Source of the DNA: Aeromicrobium sp. A1-2
Lineage (GTDB): Bacteria > Actinomycetota > Actinomycetes > Propionibacteriales > Nocardioidaceae
Assembly: GCF_003443875.1 (NCBI RefSeq)
Contig: NZ_CP027482.1
Location: forward strand, 2,852,001 to 2,916,000
DNA length: 64,000 nt
Reading direction: 5' to 3'
Shown here: positions 58,052-64,000 of the stretch, one piece after another
How the letters are laid out: every line of letters begins with the position of its first letter
How positions within the stretch are numbered: position 1 is the stretch's first letter
Program-made: the position numbers and the translations under genes
The notes under the pieces: model-generated
Database searches by the model: none
The model's input: the letters and a program-made list of their open reading frames with translations, nothing else
What the model was told of the DNA's origin: nothing

Positions 58052-60007
58052 GTGACCGAGCAGAACATCAGCAACCTGTCGCACGAGAATCGCACGTTCG
58101 ACCCGCCCGCGGAGCTGGCGGCGAACGCCAACGTCAAGGCCGAGGTCTATGCCGAGGCCGCGGCCGATCGTCCCGCCTTCTGGGGCAAGCAGGCCGAACG
58201 GATCAGCTGGGGCGAACCCTTCACGGAGGTGCTGGACTGGTCCAACCCGCCGTTCGCCAAGTGGTTCGTCGGCGGCACGCTCAACGCGGCGTACAACTGC
58301 GTCGACCGGCACGTCGAGGCGGGCAACGGCGAGAAGATCGCGCTGCACTTCGTCGGCGAGCCCGCCGACGACACCCGCGACATCACCTACGCCGAGCTGC
58401 AGGACCTGGTGTCCCAGGCCGCCAACGCACTGATCGACCTGGGTGTCCAGACCGGCGACCGGGTCGCGATCTACCTGCCGATGATCCCCGAGGCCGTCGT
58501 CGCGATGCTGGCCTGCGCACGGCTGGGCGCCCCGCACACCGTCGTGTTCGGAGGCTTCAGCGCCGATGCGCTGAGCAGTCGCATCCTGGACTGCGAGGCC
58601 AAGGTTGTCATCACCGCCGACGGCGGCTACCGCCGTGGCGCGCCCTCGGCGCTCAAGCCCGCCGTCGACGAGGCGCTGCTGAAGTGCCCCGACGTCAGCG
58701 GCGTCCTGGTCGTCCGGCGCACCGGCGAGGACGTGGAGTGGACCGAGGGTCGGGACGTGTGGTGGCACGACACCGTCGACCAGGCCTCCAAGGACCACAC
58801 CCCCGAGATGTTTGACGCCGAGCACCCGCTCTACGTCATGTACACGTCCGGCACGACCGGCTCCCCCAAGGGCATCCTGCACACGACCGGCGGCTACCTC
58901 GTCCAGTCGGCCTACACGTTCGGGGGGACATTCGACTACAAACCCGAGGACGTCTACTGGTGCACCGCCGACGTCGGCTGGGTCACCGGCCACTCCTACA
59001 TCGTCTACGGGCCGCTGGCCAATGGCGCGACCCAGGTGCTCTACGAGGGCACCCCCGACACCCCCCACAAGGGGCGCTGGTGGGAGATCATCGCCAAGTA
59101 CAAGGTCTCGCTGTTCTATACCGCGCCGACTGCTGTGCGCACGTTCATGAAGTGGGGCGAGCAGATCCCCGCGGAGCACGACCTGTCCTCGCTGCGGATC
59201 CTGGGGTCGGTCGGTGAGTCGATCAACCCCGAGGCGTGGATCTGGTATCGCGACAACATCGGCGGCGGCCGCACTCCGATCGTCGACACATGGTGGCAGA
59301 CCGAGACCGGCGCCCACATGATCAGCCCGCTACCGGGGGTGACGTCGACCAAGCCCGGTTCAGCGATGACTGCGATCCCCGGCATCGCCGCCGAGGTCGT
59401 CGATGACGCCGGCAACCCCGTCTCCAACGGCGAGGGCGGCTACCTGGTCATCACCGAGCCGTGGCCGTCGATGCTGCGCACGATCTGGGGCGACGACGAA
59501 CGCTACAAGGAGACCTACTGGGCGCGCTGGCCAAAGTACTACTTCGCCGGCGACGGTGCCCGCAAGGACGAGGACGGCGCGATCTGGCTGCTGGGCCGCG
59601 TCGATGACGTCATGAACGTCTCGGGCCACCGGCTGTCGACGACCGAGATCGAATCGGCACTCGTGTCGCACCCCAAGGTCGCCGAGGCTGCCGTGGTCGG
59701 CGCGACCGACGACACCACGGGCCAGGCCGTTGTCGCCTTCGTGATCCTGCGGGAGTCCGCCGGCGACGGTGGCGAGGAGATCATCAACGAGCTGCGCAGT
59801 CACGTAGCCAAGGAGATCGGGGCGATCGCGAAGCCCCGTCAGATCCTGGTCGTGCCCGAGCTCCCCAAGACCCGCTCGGGCAAGATCATGCGCCGGCTTC
59901 TGCGCGACGTTGCCGAGAATCGCGAGGTCGGCAACACCAGCACGCTCGCCGACGCAGGAATCATGGACAAGATCACCGCCGGCATGCAGGGTGCCAAGGA
60001 GGACTGA
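58052..60007 (+). CDS. acs: acetyl-CoA synthetase
   Basis: AMP-forming acetate:CoA ligase of 651 residues. Motifs: VMYTSGTTGSPKGILHTTGGYL (A3), WWQTETGAHMISPLPG (A5), YYFAGDGARKDEDGAIWLLGRVDDVMNVSGHRLST (A7-A8) and, at the end, PKTRSGKIMRRLLR, whose Lys is the acetylation switch in this family. It activates acetate brought in by the symporters. AGGAG lies upstream of the GTG start. It is flanked on both sides by terminator hairpins, so it has its own transcript; its 136-bp upstream gap has no copy of the 21-bp repeat. Confidence 0.96.
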   Translation: MTEQNISNLSHENRTFDPPAELAANANVKAEVYAEAAADRPAFWGKQAERISWGEPFTEVLDWSNPPFAKWFVGGTLNAAYNCVDRHVEAGNGEKIALHFVGEPADDTRDITYAELQDLVSQAANALIDLGVQTGDRVAIYLPMIPEAVVAMLACARLGAPHTVVFGGFSADALSSRILDCEAKVVITADGGYRRGAPSALKPAVDEALLKCPDVSGVLVVRRTGEDVEWTEGRDVWWHDTVDQASKDHTPEMFDAEHPLYVMYTSGTTGSPKGILHTTGGYLVQSAYTFGGTFDYKPEDVYWCTADVGWVTGHSYIVYGPLANGATQVLYEGTPDTPHKGRWWEIIAKYKVSLFYTAPTAVRTFMKWGEQIPAEHDLSSLRILGSVGESINPEAWIWYRDNIGGGRTPIVDTWWQTETGAHMISPLPGVTSTKPGSAMTAIPGIAAEVVDDAGNPVSNGEGGYLVITEPWPSMLRTIWGDDERYKETYWARWPKYYFAGDGARKDEDGAIWLLGRVDDVMNVSGHRLSTTEIESALVSHPKVAEAAVVGATDDTTGQAVVAFVILRESAGDGGEEIINELRSHVAKEIGAIAKPRQILVVPELPKTRSGKIMRRLLRDVAENREVGNTSTLADAGIMDKITAGMQGAKED

Positions 60008-60040
60008 GCGTCACGGTCCAGTGCGACCGAGCGCATGGAG

Positions 60041-60084
60041 ACCACGTCGCGGCCGGGCCACACGCCCGGCCGCGGCGTGGTTTT
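60041..60084 (+). terminator. intrinsic terminator after acs
   Basis: A 17-bp stem (arms 60042-60058 and 60064-60080, one wobble) closes a 5-nt loop cacac and is followed by TTTT. It is the only hairpin in the window with the full stem-plus-T-tract form. Confidence 0.88.
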
Positions 60085-60142
60085 CGCCACGTCCACACGC
60101 TCCGGACAGGCCCCGTTCAGGTTCGCATCAGGTTCGTGTGGG

Positions 60143-60148
60143 CATCCT
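60143..60148 (+). promoter_or_regulatory. -10-like element of the 54-residue membrane protein gene
   Basis: CATCCT with a 6-nt spacer to the ATG at 60155. It lies about 60 bp after the acs terminator. Confidence 0.42.
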
Positions 60149-60154
60149 GAGATC

Positions 60155-60319
60155 ATGAATGACCCCGCCAACATCCCCGCCACGACCCCGACCGCCACCA
60201 AGCGTCACATCAGCGCAGACGTTCTCATTGGTGTGGGCCTGATCGGGTCCGCGGTGGTCGGCAAGCTGGCCTGGAGTGTCTCCGACGGCGGCCTGCTCGC
60301 CGCGCTCGGCGCACGCTGA
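60155..60319 (+). CDS. small membrane protein, 54 residues, unknown
   Basis: Short frame with an 18-residue polar start, one hydrophobic helix (ADVLIGVGLIGSAVVGKLAW) and a small Ala/Gly tail. There is no Shine-Dalgarno, but a -10-like hexamer sits at the leaderless spacing used by 14 other genes here, which supports the start. It lies between acs and the holin-like gene. I recognise no family; a membrane accessory role is possible. Confidence 0.5.
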   Translation: MNDPANIPATTPTATKRHISADVLIGVGLIGSAVVGKLAWSVSDGGLLAALGAR

Positions 60320-60344
60320 CCTGCGCGATCCCCTGAGTCACTTG

Positions 60345-60350
60345 TAGGCT
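60345..60350 (+). promoter_or_regulatory. -10 element of leaderless holin-like gene
   Basis: TAGGCT with a 7-nt spacer to the ATG at 60358. Confidence 0.55.
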
Positions 60351-60357
60351 CGCGGGT

Positions 60358-60747
60358 ATGAGCACTGTGGAAGATCCGACCATCGGGCGCCTGGTCGCCG
60401 ACGCCAGCCGCGACATCTCGGCACTCGTGCAGTCGGAGATCAAGCTGGCCAAGACCGAGCTCAAGGTGAGTGCAAAGGCCGGCGGCATCGGGGCGGCGTT
60501 GTTCCTGATCGCGGGCTTCTTCGGGCTGCTGATCATCATCCTGCTGTCGATCTCGATCGCCTACTTCATCACGATGGCCGGACTGGACCCAGCGTGGTCG
60601 TTCCTGATCGTGGCCGGCGGCTACCTCGTGCTTGCCGTGCTGCTGATCGTGATCGGGATCTCCAAGCTCAAGAAGATCCAGGCTCCCGAGAAGACAATCT
60701 CCACCGCCAAGGAGATTCCTGCCGCCCTGAAGGGTCGTTCAAGCTAG
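60358..60747 (+). CDS. phage holin family / Actinobacterial holin-X-like membrane protein
   Basis: Protein of 129 residues. An amphipathic N-terminal helix (IGRLVADASRDISALVQSEIKLAKTELK) leads to two membrane helices (AALFLIAGFFGLLIIILLSISIAYFI and WSFLIVAGGYLVLAVLLIVIGI) and a basic tail. This is the layout of the putative actinobacterial holin-X family (Rv3669-like), which is chromosomal and conserved near marP rather than phage-borne. Its role is unknown. Its TAG stop shares a palindromic CTAG with the convergent gene's stop. Confidence 0.82.
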   Translation: MSTVEDPTIGRLVADASRDISALVQSEIKLAKTELKVSAKAGGIGAALFLIAGFFGLLIIILLSISIAYFITMAGLDPAWSFLIVAGGYLVLAVLLIVIGISKLKKIQAPEKTISTAKEIPAALKGRSS

Positions 60748-61568
60748 CCGGTCCGGCCGGCCGCCATCCGCCCCACAGCCCCGACAAGGGCCACCAGGGC
60801 CCCGATGACGGCGAGCACCACCAGCCAGGCCGACAGCGAGTCGGCCGCCCGATCGACCAGCAGCTTCTGGACCGTGCGGGCGAACGCCGACGGGGCGGCC
60901 GTGTGATCGAGCAGCTCCTGCGCTGCGGGGCCGCTCGAGATCCACAACAACCCTGCGACGACGACTGCTCCGGCGCCGAGGCCGCCGACGGCAACTGACT
61001 TGCGACGCGCGAGCACGACGCAGACCAGGGCCCCGGCCAGAGCCATAGCCGCACCCATCAAGCTCAGGCGCCCGGCGCCCTTGAGCCGCTCGACCGAGCG
61101 TCGTTCCTGTGCATCACTCACGACCGGCACGACCACGCTGTCGGGTGATGACAGCGTGACGGGGAGCTGGTCGGTGACCCGCTTGACGACGAAGGCTGCC
61201 ATCGGCCCGATGTCGACCGCCAGGACCCGCGGGGTCGGATCGGCGAAGGCGGAGCGATGGAAGCTGCGCTGCGTCTGCTCCCAGGCGTCGACGAAACCGG
61301 GCTGGTTGCTCGCGCCCCCCGCGACCTCGGTCAGCGCCGCGGTGGCGGTCGACCGCAGGGCCGAGGGCAGGAGTCCCTGCGCCGTGAGCTCATCGCTGAG
61401 GTATGCGGCGAAGGCCCCCTGCAGCTCGTTGTCCGTGGCCAGGGTGCTGCTGAATGCGACGTAGCCGTCTTCGTTTGCGACGTGCGTCGAGATCCAGAGC
61501 AACGGGAGCGTCACCAGGAGTGCCACCAGCGCGACGGCTCCGCCCATGACCGACAGCAGGGACCGCAT
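60744..61568 (-). CDS. uncharacterised multi-pass membrane protein
   Basis: Protein of 274 residues. One N-terminal helix (VMGGAVALVALLVTLPLLWI) is followed by an extracytoplasmic domain of about 130 residues (AFAAYLSDELTAQG to VVPVVSDAQERR), then three further helices. The pattern resembles actinobacterial proteins encoded next to marP, but I know no function. The ATG at 61568 overlaps the marP stop by one base (TGATG), so it is co-translated with the protease and may be its membrane partner or substrate (inference). Confidence 0.7.
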   Translation of the reverse strand: MRSLLSVMGGAVALVALLVTLPLLWISTHVANEDGYVAFSSTLATDNELQGAFAAYLSDELTAQGLLPSALRSTATAALTEVAGGASNQPGFVDAWEQTQRSFHRSAFADPTPRVLAVDIGPMAAFVVKRVTDQLPVTLSSPDSVVVPVVSDAQERRSVERLKGAGRLSLMGAAMALAGALVCVVLARRKSVAVGGLGAGAVVVAGLLWISSGPAAQELLDHTAAPSAFARTVQKLLVDRAADSLSAWLVVLAVIGALVALVGAVGRMAAGRTG

Positions 61569-62740
61569 CAGGCACACCCGCCGGTCGAGACCTGCTTGGA
61601 CGCGGCGACACCGGCGCGCGCATCGTCGGCGACCTGCTTGGCGGTCAGCGCGTAGCCGGTCGAGTCGTCGGTGATCGAGGCCGCAAAGATCACGCCCAGG
61701 ACGTCGCCGCCCTCGGACACGAGCGGTCCACCGGAGTTGCCGGAGCGCACCAACCCGCGGACCGAGAACGTCTCGCGGACGACCTGTCCGCGATCGTAGA
61801 TGTCCGGGCTCCGGAGCCGCATCTCGTTGCGGATACGTGCCGCGCGAGCATCGAACGGACCGTTCTCGGGGAACCCGAGAATCGCGGCGGAGTCTCCCGC
61901 CTTGCCGCTGGTGTCGAAGTTCAGCGACGGGATGTTCAACCCGTTGACTGCCAGCACCGCGACGTCCAGCTCGCGGTCGAACAGAACCACACGGGAGCTG
62001 ATGCGCCTCCCGTCCACGATGACGAACGGCTCACTGACACCCGCGACGACGTGGGCATTGGTCATGACCCGCCCGTCGGAGTAGGCGAACCCGGAGCCTT
62101 CGATGCCCCGCTGGCAGTTGGCCTCGCCCAGAATCTTCACCACGCTGCCCGAGGCCTTGCGGACTCCGGCACTGGCGAGCGTCGCGGCGTCGGGCGGACC
62201 GACCGGCGCAATGTCCTCGCTCTCGAACGGATCGATGTAGCGAGGGAACAGATTGGCGTCGAGAACCTTGTTGAACGCGCGCAGGACCGACGTCGCCCGG
62301 TTAGGCATGACGCTGTCGACCCGGTCGAGAATCACCGAGCCGCGCGACGCCGTCGACAGGTAGGGAATCGAGGTCCCGCTGACCGAGTAGCCGAGCGCCC
62401 AGCCAGCGAACAGCACCGCGACCATGCTGAGCGCGCTGCCACCGACCGCGTCGACCCAGCGGAGGGGCCGCCACTTGAGCCCGTTGCGGAGATCCGTGCC
62501 GACGTACGTGCCGATGCCCTGCCCGATCGCACCCGCACCCACGACGAGGCCCAGGGCCAGGAGGGAAGAGCTCAGGGTCGGCGTGCCGCCGGAGAGGAAC
62601 CGAGGGACGATCGCGATCGCGAGCAGACCACCGACCAGCAGCCCGACCGTCGCGATCAGGTTGACGACGAAGCCCTGGACGTAGCCCGAGATCGCGTAGG
62701 CGAAGAGGATCACCAAGAGGATGATGTCGAGGGAGTTCAT
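61568..62740 (-). CDS. marP: MarP-type membrane serine protease
   Basis: Periplasmic serine protease of 390 residues with a CvpA-like N-terminal domain of four helices (1-120). The chymotrypsin-fold domain has the catalytic His230 (MTNAHVVAG), Asp259 (DRELDVAVLAV) and Ser336 (VRSGNSGGPL). Cys209 and Cys389 occupy the positions of the redox-sensitive disulfide that activates mycobacterial MarP. In M. tuberculosis MarP preserves intrabacterial pH under acid stress by processing a peptidoglycan hydrolase. It is fourth from the end of a four-gene unit read tlpA, Nudix, marP, membrane protein. Confidence 0.92.
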   Translation of the reverse strand: MNSLDIILLVILFAYAISGYVQGFVVNLIATVGLLVGGLLAIAIVPRFLSGGTPTLSSSLLALGLVVGAGAIGQGIGTYVGTDLRNGLKWRPLRWVDAVGGSALSMVAVLFAGWALGYSVSGTSIPYLSTASRGSVILDRVDSVMPNRATSVLRAFNKVLDANLFPRYIDPFESEDIAPVGPPDAATLASAGVRKASGSVVKILGEANCQRGIEGSGFAYSDGRVMTNAHVVAGVSEPFVIVDGRRISSRVVLFDRELDVAVLAVNGLNIPSLNFDTSGKAGDSAAILGFPENGPFDARAARIRNEMRLRSPDIYDRGQVVRETFSVRGLVRSGNSGGPLVSEGGDVLGVIFAASITDDSTGYALTAKQVADDARAGVAASKQVSTGGCA

Positions 62741-63381
62741 GGGAACTCAGGCAGGGGTCGGGTGACGCTGTCGTCCCAGGGCTGCTCCCAGCCGAGCCGC
62801 TCGAACAGGCGCGAGACGACACCCGCCGTGAAGCCCCACAGCGGCACACCCGAACCGACCTCGAAGGCCGGTCCACGCCAGCCGGACGGGTGTTCGACGC
62901 TGAACCGGTTCGCCGGGTCCATCAGTCGCCGGATCGGTTGGTGGATGATCGCGCCGACCTCCTGAACACTGACCGGCACCAGCATTTTGGGCTCGCGCCA
63001 GTAGCCGAGGACCGGGGTCACGGCGAAGTTGCTGGGCGGCAGCCACAGAGTCGGCAGGGTGCCGAACACGTCGACCGTGACGGGGTCGAGCCCGACTTCC
63101 TCCTCGGCCTCACGCAGTGCGGTCGCGGTCGAGTCGGTGTCCGAGGGATCTGTCGCGCCACCAGGAAAGGAGATTTGGCCGGCGTGGTTGCGCATCGTGG
63201 TCGCGCGCTCGGTCAACAGCAACTCGGGGCCGTGGTCACCCTCGGCGAACAACATGAGGACCGCGGCAGGGCGTGCGTCCGCCGGGGCGTGCGCAAAATT
63301 TGGTGCCAGCTGCTCGGCCTCGACCGTGCCGGCCAACTCGGCCAGCGGCCGGAGCCACTCCGGGAGATGGTCCCACGTCAT
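62737..63381 (-). CDS. CoA-type Nudix hydrolase
   Basis: Nudix hydrolase of 214 residues. Upstream of the Nudix box lies the CoA-pyrophosphatase motif (LLTERATTMRNHAG plus ISFPGG), and the box itself carries ALREAEEEVGL (R-E-A-X-E-E-X-G). The C-terminal VPLWGFTAGVVSRLFERLGW fits the NudL/Pcd1 group, which cleaves CoA or acyl-CoA into phosphopantetheine and ADP. ATGA overlaps join it to the TlpA-like gene before and marP after. Confidence 0.9.
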   Translation of the reverse strand: MTWDHLPEWLRPLAELAGTVEAEQLAPNFAHAPADARPAAVLMLFAEGDHGPELLLTERATTMRNHAGQISFPGGATDPSDTDSTATALREAEEEVGLDPVTVDVFGTLPTLWLPPSNFAVTPVLGYWREPKMLVPVSVQEVGAIIHQPIRRLMDPANRFSVEHPSGWRGPAFEVGSGVPLWGFTAGVVSRLFERLGWEQPWDDSVTRPLPEFP

Positions 63382-63998
63382 GGCGCCACTCCCAGATGTC
63401 GGTCGATCGCGGCCGTCAGCTCGGCGTACGAACGGAACGCAATGCGCTCCGTGGCGACCATTCTTCCTTGTTGGTCCACAAAGACCGTCTGGGGCAGACC
63501 CACGACCTTCAACGGGGACTTCGTCGTGGAGTCAGGATCGCTGAGCAACGGGTATGTCACGCCGGACAGCCGGGCAAGCTCGAGCGCGGCATCAGGAGCA
63601 GAGTCGGCGAAGTCAACGCCGATGACACGGAGCCGGTCGCCATACTCCTCGTGCGCCTTCGCGAGCAGCGGAAGCTCCTCGCGGCACGGACCACACCAGC
63701 TGGCCCACAGGTTGATGACGGTAGGCGTGCCGGCGAGTCCGGAGAGACGCACCGGGTCTCCGCCGCCCAGGCAGTCCAGTGTCAGGTCTGGGAGGCCCTG
63801 CTCGACCGGTGACGTGGCCTCAGCGGTCGGACAGTCCTCGATGCCGGCACGCTGCTTGGCGGCGGCGAGGTCACTGGGATCGATCGTCGTCGTGCCCCCG
63901 CCTCCGTCACCGAAGGTCGGCTTCTTCCCAGCTGGGGTCGATCCGGCGCAGCCGGTCAGCAGCAGTACCAACGCGACCAGCAGCACCCGCGCCCTCAT
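63378..63998 (-). CDS. TlpA/ResA-like thioredoxin-fold lipoprotein
   Basis: Exported disulfide oxidoreductase of 206 residues. The signal peptide ends in LTGC (lipid-attached Cys17), followed by a Gly/Thr spacer and a TlpA-like domain with VINLWASWCGPCREELPLL (Cys102, Cys105) and the cis-Pro VVGLPQTVFVD. Two more cysteines (56, 76) precede the fold. It would reduce or shuffle disulfides outside the membrane, possibly those of MarP (inference). The ATG at 63998 is 3 bases from the window end, so an upstream start or further operon genes cannot be excluded. Confidence 0.9.
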   Translation of the reverse strand: MRARVLLVALVLLLTGCAGSTPAGKKPTFGDGGGGTTTIDPSDLAAAKQRAGIEDCPTAEATSPVEQGLPDLTLDCLGGGDPVRLSGLAGTPTVINLWASWCGPCREELPLLAKAHEEYGDRLRVIGVDFADSAPDAALELARLSGVTYPLLSDPDSTTKSPLKVVGLPQTVFVDQQGRMVATERIAFRSYAELTAAIDRHLGVAP

Positions 63999-64000
63999 GC

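Noticed and set aside
57833..59317. Long minus-strand frame opposite acs
   Set aside because: Typical high-GC shadow of a real coding strand: Val/Gly/Arg/Asp-rich with no domains. Similar shadows oppose LtrA (5483-6454), topA (8318-9250) and the symporters (54295-55029).
60358..60747. Prophage holin
   Set aside because: No endolysin, portal, capsid or integrase nearby. The protein belongs to a chromosomal actinobacterial family next to marP.

Overview
This is a 64 kb piece of an actinobacterial chromosome. The evidence is high GC throughout, GTG/TTG starts, many leaderless genes, a TopA with a lysine-rich tail, a mycothiol-type DinB protein, a 'helicase/secretion neighbourhood' Tad locus, GuaB1 and MarP. 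The backbone gene order recalls the Mycobacterium tuberculosis Rv3644c-Rv3673c region and its Streptomyces equivalent: holB, topA, DEAH helicase, Tad genes, HAD phosphatase, Fic-like protein, acs, holin-like protein, marP, Nudix, TlpA. That comparison is from memory. A Nocardioidaceae/Aeromicrobium-like host is my guess and could not be checked.

Layout. 1-11 kb is housekeeping: a 5'-truncated ornithine cyclodeaminase, tRNA-Thr(CGT), chorismate mutase, a secreted peptidase, holB-tmk, an MmcQ/YjbR protein, an LtrA membrane protein, topA, an MFS transporter and an acetyltransferase. 11-17.7 kb holds a maleylpyruvate-isomerase-like protein, a sortase-anchored ice-binding-like surface protein behind a possible stress-sigma promoter, a methyltransferase, the H+-pyrophosphatase hppA and a STAS anti-anti-sigma factor. 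17.8-25.1 kb is the DEAH/DUF1998 helicase followed, on the other strand, by a compact Tad pilus operon (cpaE-like, tadA, tadB, tadC, two Flp-like pilins, two TadE-like pseudopilins). One pilin has only 57 codons.

26.3-44.2 kb is a glycan island lying between two genes that are neighbours in relatives. It has a Wzx flippase, a Wzy/ligase, a Wzz-tyrosine kinase fusion, four or more transferases, GDP-mannose epimerase and dehydratase, several methyltransferases, a hexapeptide acetyltransferase and a lipoprotein esterase. It ends in a tightly coupled cassette of methyltransferase, acyl carrier protein, adenylating enzyme and ketoreductase. I read this as a surface polysaccharide built on GDP-mannose-derived sugars and decorated with methyl and (hydroxy)acyl groups. 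No initiating phosphoglycosyl transferase is present.

44.2-49.4 kb holds a degenerate Fic-like protein, a small zinc-ribbon protein, GuaB1, a glycosyltransferase and two methyltransferases. 49.3-51.9 kb is a TetR (BioQ-like) regulator divergent from bioYMN, with two operator-like dyads between them. 52-60 kb is a carboxylate uptake and activation unit: a LytS-type kinase, a LytTR regulator, two SSS symporters with small membrane partners, and acetyl-CoA synthetase. Three direct repeats at an exact 21 bp period sit in front of the second symporter operon and look like the LytTR binding sites. 60-64 kb is an envelope and acid-stress block: a small membrane protein, a holin-like protein, a membrane protein, MarP protease, a CoA Nudix hydrolase and a TlpA lipoprotein.

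Two features run through the window. At least fifteen genes start 5-7 nt after a -10-like hexamer (mostly TAGNNT), so they should be transcribed leaderless. Operons are held together by 4-bp ATGA/GTGA overlaps.
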